Below are positions 60,563 through 64,000 of a DNA stretch of 64,000 bases, in pieces. Location: NCBI GenBank assembly GCA_015143295.1, contig CM026557.1, forward strand, positions 37,085,965 through 37,149,964, written 5' to 3'. The stretch's first letter is position 1. The number at the start of each line of letters is the position of its first letter. A program made the translations under genes and the position numbers. This DNA comes from Tetracentron sinense (taxonomy: Eukaryota; Streptophyta; Magnoliopsida; Trochodendrales; Trochodendraceae). Under the pieces are notes generated by a model. The model was not told the DNA's origin and ran no database searches. It saw nothing but the letters and a program-made list of their open reading frames with translations.

Positions 60563-61759
60563 GGGATGGGATCCATGGACATATGGAATAAAACATGTAT
60601 GTTCACATATGTGCATGACCATTCGATCCTCATATCTAATAGTTATAATTAAAACCATCTTTTATATGCTCATGGGCAATTTAGGAATTCTATTTTAATC
60701 CGCCGGAGAGAGTTTCATGGAGAAGAAGAGAATCTCTTCTCTCTCTCTGAGTGTGCATCATCTCTCACTCCATCGTTCATCATTCTAAAAAACTCATCTC
60801 CTCATTTTCTTCAAAAACCATCAAAGCCTTCTCTACTCCACTCCCTCCAAACCCACAAAACCACCATTCAAAACTTTCATTCGATACCCTATCTCTGTGA
60901 ACCCCATTCACCACTCCGCTCACCCAGCCCACCATCTAATCAACCCAAAAAACCTCCAATAGTGTCTCTGATGAAAGGCACTATTTTTTATTGCAATCAT
61001 TGATCGTTTGATCCAAATCAATCATTTTGAGAGTGAATGACTTCTATTGAAATCTCATCTTCATGTCTACAGTGAAGACCTTGAATTGGCAAAATTAGGG
61101 TTCATAGAGATTCTCTCTAAAGACCCTCTTTTTATTGAAGCTTACATGGTCTCTCTACATCCCAATCTGAATCAGGTGAATCAATTGAGGTTTTGAAGAT
61201 GATTTAGAATGTAATGGACAGCTGCAGCAAGGAGAAGAAGTAGGAATTGAGAAACTTTAAATTTTTAGTTGCTTAAATTAATCCCATTCTCCACTTTCTC
61301 TCTCTAAGATTTCACATTCCCACACACAATTCCCATCTCTTTCTCTCCATTCACACTCTCCTTAAATGTTTCTCTCTCTCTCTCTCTCTCTCTAGAGGCA
61401 TCACGATTTTAATTTCTAAGGATAGGGATTCGCAGAGAGGAGAGAGAAAAGAGAGAAGGGGGGCTAAAAAGCACTTGATTTTGGATATTGTCGGAATCGA
61501 TTGGAGAAGAAGCTGGAATCGGTCTCAGAGAGAGAGAGAGAGGAAGAGAAGAGGGTGGAAAAGATGTCGGAGAGAGAATCCCTTCTCCATGAAACTCTCT
61601 GCGGATGAGGAGGGACGGATTAAAATAAAACAGAATTCCTAAATTGCTCATGAAGATATAAAAGATGGTTTAATTAGAACCGTTAGATCCCATAATTGAA
61701 CGGTTATTTACATATGTGAAGATACATGTTCTATTTCATATGTCTACGGATCCCATCCC
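60563..61759. mobile_element. Long-inverted-repeat element, Mutator-like
   Basis: Ends GGGATGGGATCC / GGATCCCATCCC with inverted repeats of about 190-200 bp (left to about 60745, right from about 61560), sharing GACATATG, ACATGTAT, AACCATCTTTTATAT, GCAATTTAGGAATTCT and GAGAGTTTCATGGAGAAG. The non-repeated middle (60760-61555) is not AT-rich junk: it is pyrimidine-rich and UTR/exon-like with CT microsatellites. No ORF longer than 80 codons that I believe. Target duplication is hidden in TA repeats. Confidence 0.8.
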
Positions 61760-63580
61760 ATATATTATATATATTTATATATAGTTAGTCTCTATATTTG
61801 CGAGTCAGGAAAAAGTTATGCGAGGAAATATTGGATTTTTTTAATAGGCCTATATTTTAAAAAAATTGGACAAATAGAGACCTGTAAAATTTTGACTTAA
61901 GATAATAATGTTATCTGATATATATTTTTTTTATAACATAACACACAACAGGGACATACACACACCAACCCAAAACACACGCACACGCTCCAAGACACAA
62001 CCTTCTCTAATCATTAGTAGCAATACTGCCTTTTCAAATCAAAATCTTAACTATCGCTTGTAACTTATAAAGTGAGTTTTTATTTGCCTAACTCTTTAAA
62101 ATATAAATCTGAGAAAGATTTTTATTTTTTAAAAGAGACGCTTGAAAGGGTTTTTTTTTTTTTTTTTTTGTCTTTGTTAGGATGCAACTCTCACTAGTAG
62201 TGTTAGTATTTGTTCATTAGTTATAAGTTAGGTGCTTAGACCAAAATTTGAGTTTTCCAACTACCACATCAACTCGTAAAAATCGATCTAAAACCACTCA
62301 AGCGAAGGCTATGCCCTGTCACTGGTATACATTCCAATGGATAAAGATAACACAGGTTCAAATATATAATTAATCTTTTATTATTACATATATACTAGCA
62401 AATATCCCGTGCGATGCAGGGGTAATAATTAAGAATATCTAAAAATAAATAATAATATATATTATTGAAATATTAAGTAATATATTTAAAAAATATTTAA
62501 TAAATTTTATTTTTAATAATATAAGTTTTTATTTATTTATTTGATACATTATTATTTGTATTAACTAATTAATTTTATTGTAATATATTATTTTAATAAC
62601 AGTTATTGGAAAATCATAAGTTTCTTAATATTAAACTTAAATTAATACATCTAAGAGTTGGAGGTAAGAGAAGATTCTATAATAGTAGAGATAGATACGG
62701 TTTCTAGGATGAGATTCTTTGTTCCAAACCTGCAAGAGTTGGAGATAAGAGAGGACTCTACAATAATGGAGATAGAGAAGATTCTAAGATGAGATAGTGG
62801 GTCCTAAACTTAAATGGTGAAAATTAAAGAGAAAAATCATATGTCATCTTTAAAATAGAACTTATGAGATTGGACGGGTGAGTTCAGAGAAGAAAAAGAA
62901 AAATCTTATTTGTTTATATTATAGTAGTAGATAACTAACATAAAATTCGAAGTAGCATTATCTTTTTTTTATTTTTTGGTTAAAAAAAATGGGGTCGGGA
63001 GTGTCGTAGCATCATCTCATTGGGTGTTTGTAGCCCGGGGGCTGCAATATAATTTGCTGCCAAGATTTGCTCGGATTTTCCTAAATAATCACAAAACTAC
63101 CATCCTGAGACTGAAAATGGAGAGTTCCAGCTTTTGAACCTGAGCAGGCCCCTTTAGTTAATAAAGTGATTGATATTTTGGAGGATTTCTGTCAAGTGGT
63201 CTTTTGTCTTGTAAGAAAGATTTGTTTGGATGATGGTGACTTCACCCCTAGTCTCTTGCTGATGACAGAGCTGTGATGTGGTCATTAGGTTGCGTTGGAC
63301 TTGGACAAAATGATCCTGTGAGGCTTGGTACCACCAAGGTCTACGGTGGGCCACTGCTGGCTACAGCACATGCCCTTGACTTTAGAATCATCTGGTCGTT
63401 TGGAATCTGGACTCAAAACTGATCTTGACCCATTTGTGGCTGATAGTGCTCATTGACATGATCTGTTGGTTAAAAAAATCCATAGTTTGGACAGATTATA
63501 GCCGTTCGATCAATTGTCAATGGTTAATCTGATTGATTCAACTGTTCAAACCGTATGATTGAAAGCATCTTGTTCAACCT
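61760..63580. other. Intergenic, scattered repeat fragments
   Basis: A GT-rich, A-tailed LINE or SINE 3' end on the minus strand (about 61925-62010), a poly-T run (62151-62169), and a probable small element at 62394-62932 that begins ACTAGCAAATATCCCGTGCG and closes in TATATTATAGTAGTAGAT. A similar left end (ACTAGCAAACACCCTGTGC) is at 31799. 63000-63580 shows no recognised gene. Confidence 0.4.
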
Positions 63581-63589
63581 ATGAAAATG

Positions 63590-63769
63590 GGGATCCGATT
63601 TGGTCTTGCTCTCCCAAGACCAAAACCGATTGCATAGGTTCAACTTTGAACATGTGGCGATAAAGGGATAGAAATATCAAAAAGAGAAAAGTAAAAAACA
63701 GGCAAGAAAATGGAATGACTTATCGCCACTTGCCGGTTTTCTCCCACAAGCAAGACCAAATCCGATTCC
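63590..63769. mobile_element. Mutator-like MITE, 180 bp
   Basis: Flanked by a perfect 9-bp duplication ATGAAAATG (63581-63589 and 63770-63778). Imperfect inverted ends GGGATCCGATTTGGTCTTGC and, inverted, GGAATCGGATTTGGTCTTGC. No ORF. Confidence 0.88.
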
Positions 63770-63930
63770 ATGAAAATGCCGTTCTGGGTGAGTTGATGGG
63801 CTGGTGAGGAATTGCCAACGTTATAACCCTTGTGCTGGGTCGGGTCGTCGGGTCAAACACCAATGAGGTGATTAGACCCTACTCCCTAGGGATTAAATGC
63901 ATGTGCCGGTGTTTTCTTTTGGATTTCTGC

Positions 63931-64000
63931 TATGGAGATTGGGCTTTGCACTGTTTTCCTAACCGGACCGGGGGCATTGAACCGGTAGAGTGGCCGGTCC
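63931..64000. mobile_element. Start of a MITE cut by the window edge
   Basis: TGCTATGGAGATTGGGCTTTGCAC matches the left arm of the MITE at 54492. Then GAACCGG-rich sequence (AACCGGACCGGGGG; TTGAACCGGTAGAG) like the subterminal parts of the hAT element at 44820. Only the left end is in view. Confidence 0.4.

Noticed and set aside
63154..63354. 66-codon minus-strand open stretch near the window end
   Set aside because: No domain or homologue recognised; isolated and short in intergenic sequence.

Overview
The window is nuclear DNA from a flowering plant. The evidence is two plant-type genes, plant LTR-retrotransposon lineages (Ty3/gypsy with Athila- and Ogre/Tat-like features, and Ty1/copia of the Sirevirus type), plant L1 LINEs, a tRNA-derived SINE, and many hAT- and Mutator-type non-autonomous transposons. 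Species cannot be read from the sequence. The very long, transposon-filled introns suggest a fairly large genome, perhaps a magnoliid or other woody dicot-like lineage (inference).

Layout. 1-27.4 kb is an intergenic nest of decayed retroelements: a Ty3 element (1-6.8 kb) abutting a minus-strand Sirevirus-like copia (6.8-11.7 kb) that carries a hAT MITE with a clean 8-bp target duplication; a plus-strand copia integrase piece; and a series of solo LTRs (12.7-25 kb) nested in one another. A 1.5-kb foldback element (25.9-27.4 kb) ends about 250 bp before the likely transcription start of the main gene. 27.6-55.6 kb is one gene, a NUDT16-like Nudix hydrolase on the plus strand with four coding exons (573 nt of CDS in all). 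Its three introns of 2.7, 10.1 and 13.8 kb hold a TRIM, L1 LINEs, LTRs, a SINE and several DNA transposons. 58.1-58.6 kb is an intronless minus-strand VQ-motif gene of the sigma-factor-binding-protein type. The rest, to 64 kb, is intergenic with hAT, Mutator-like and short retroposed insertions.

The two genes are host genes with no visible functional link. Everything else coding-like is a broken transposon. I found no CRISPR, no bacterial-type operon, no tRNA or rRNA gene and no organised novel enzyme system. The unusual content is structural: a small gene kept intact across 26.6 kb of transposon-rich intron, a cluster of upstream ORFs in its leader, a foldback element at its promoter, LTRs that carry TCGA-centred palindromic boxes and copy-specific tandem repeats, and a solo LTR whose empty site survives in a paralogous segment of the same window.
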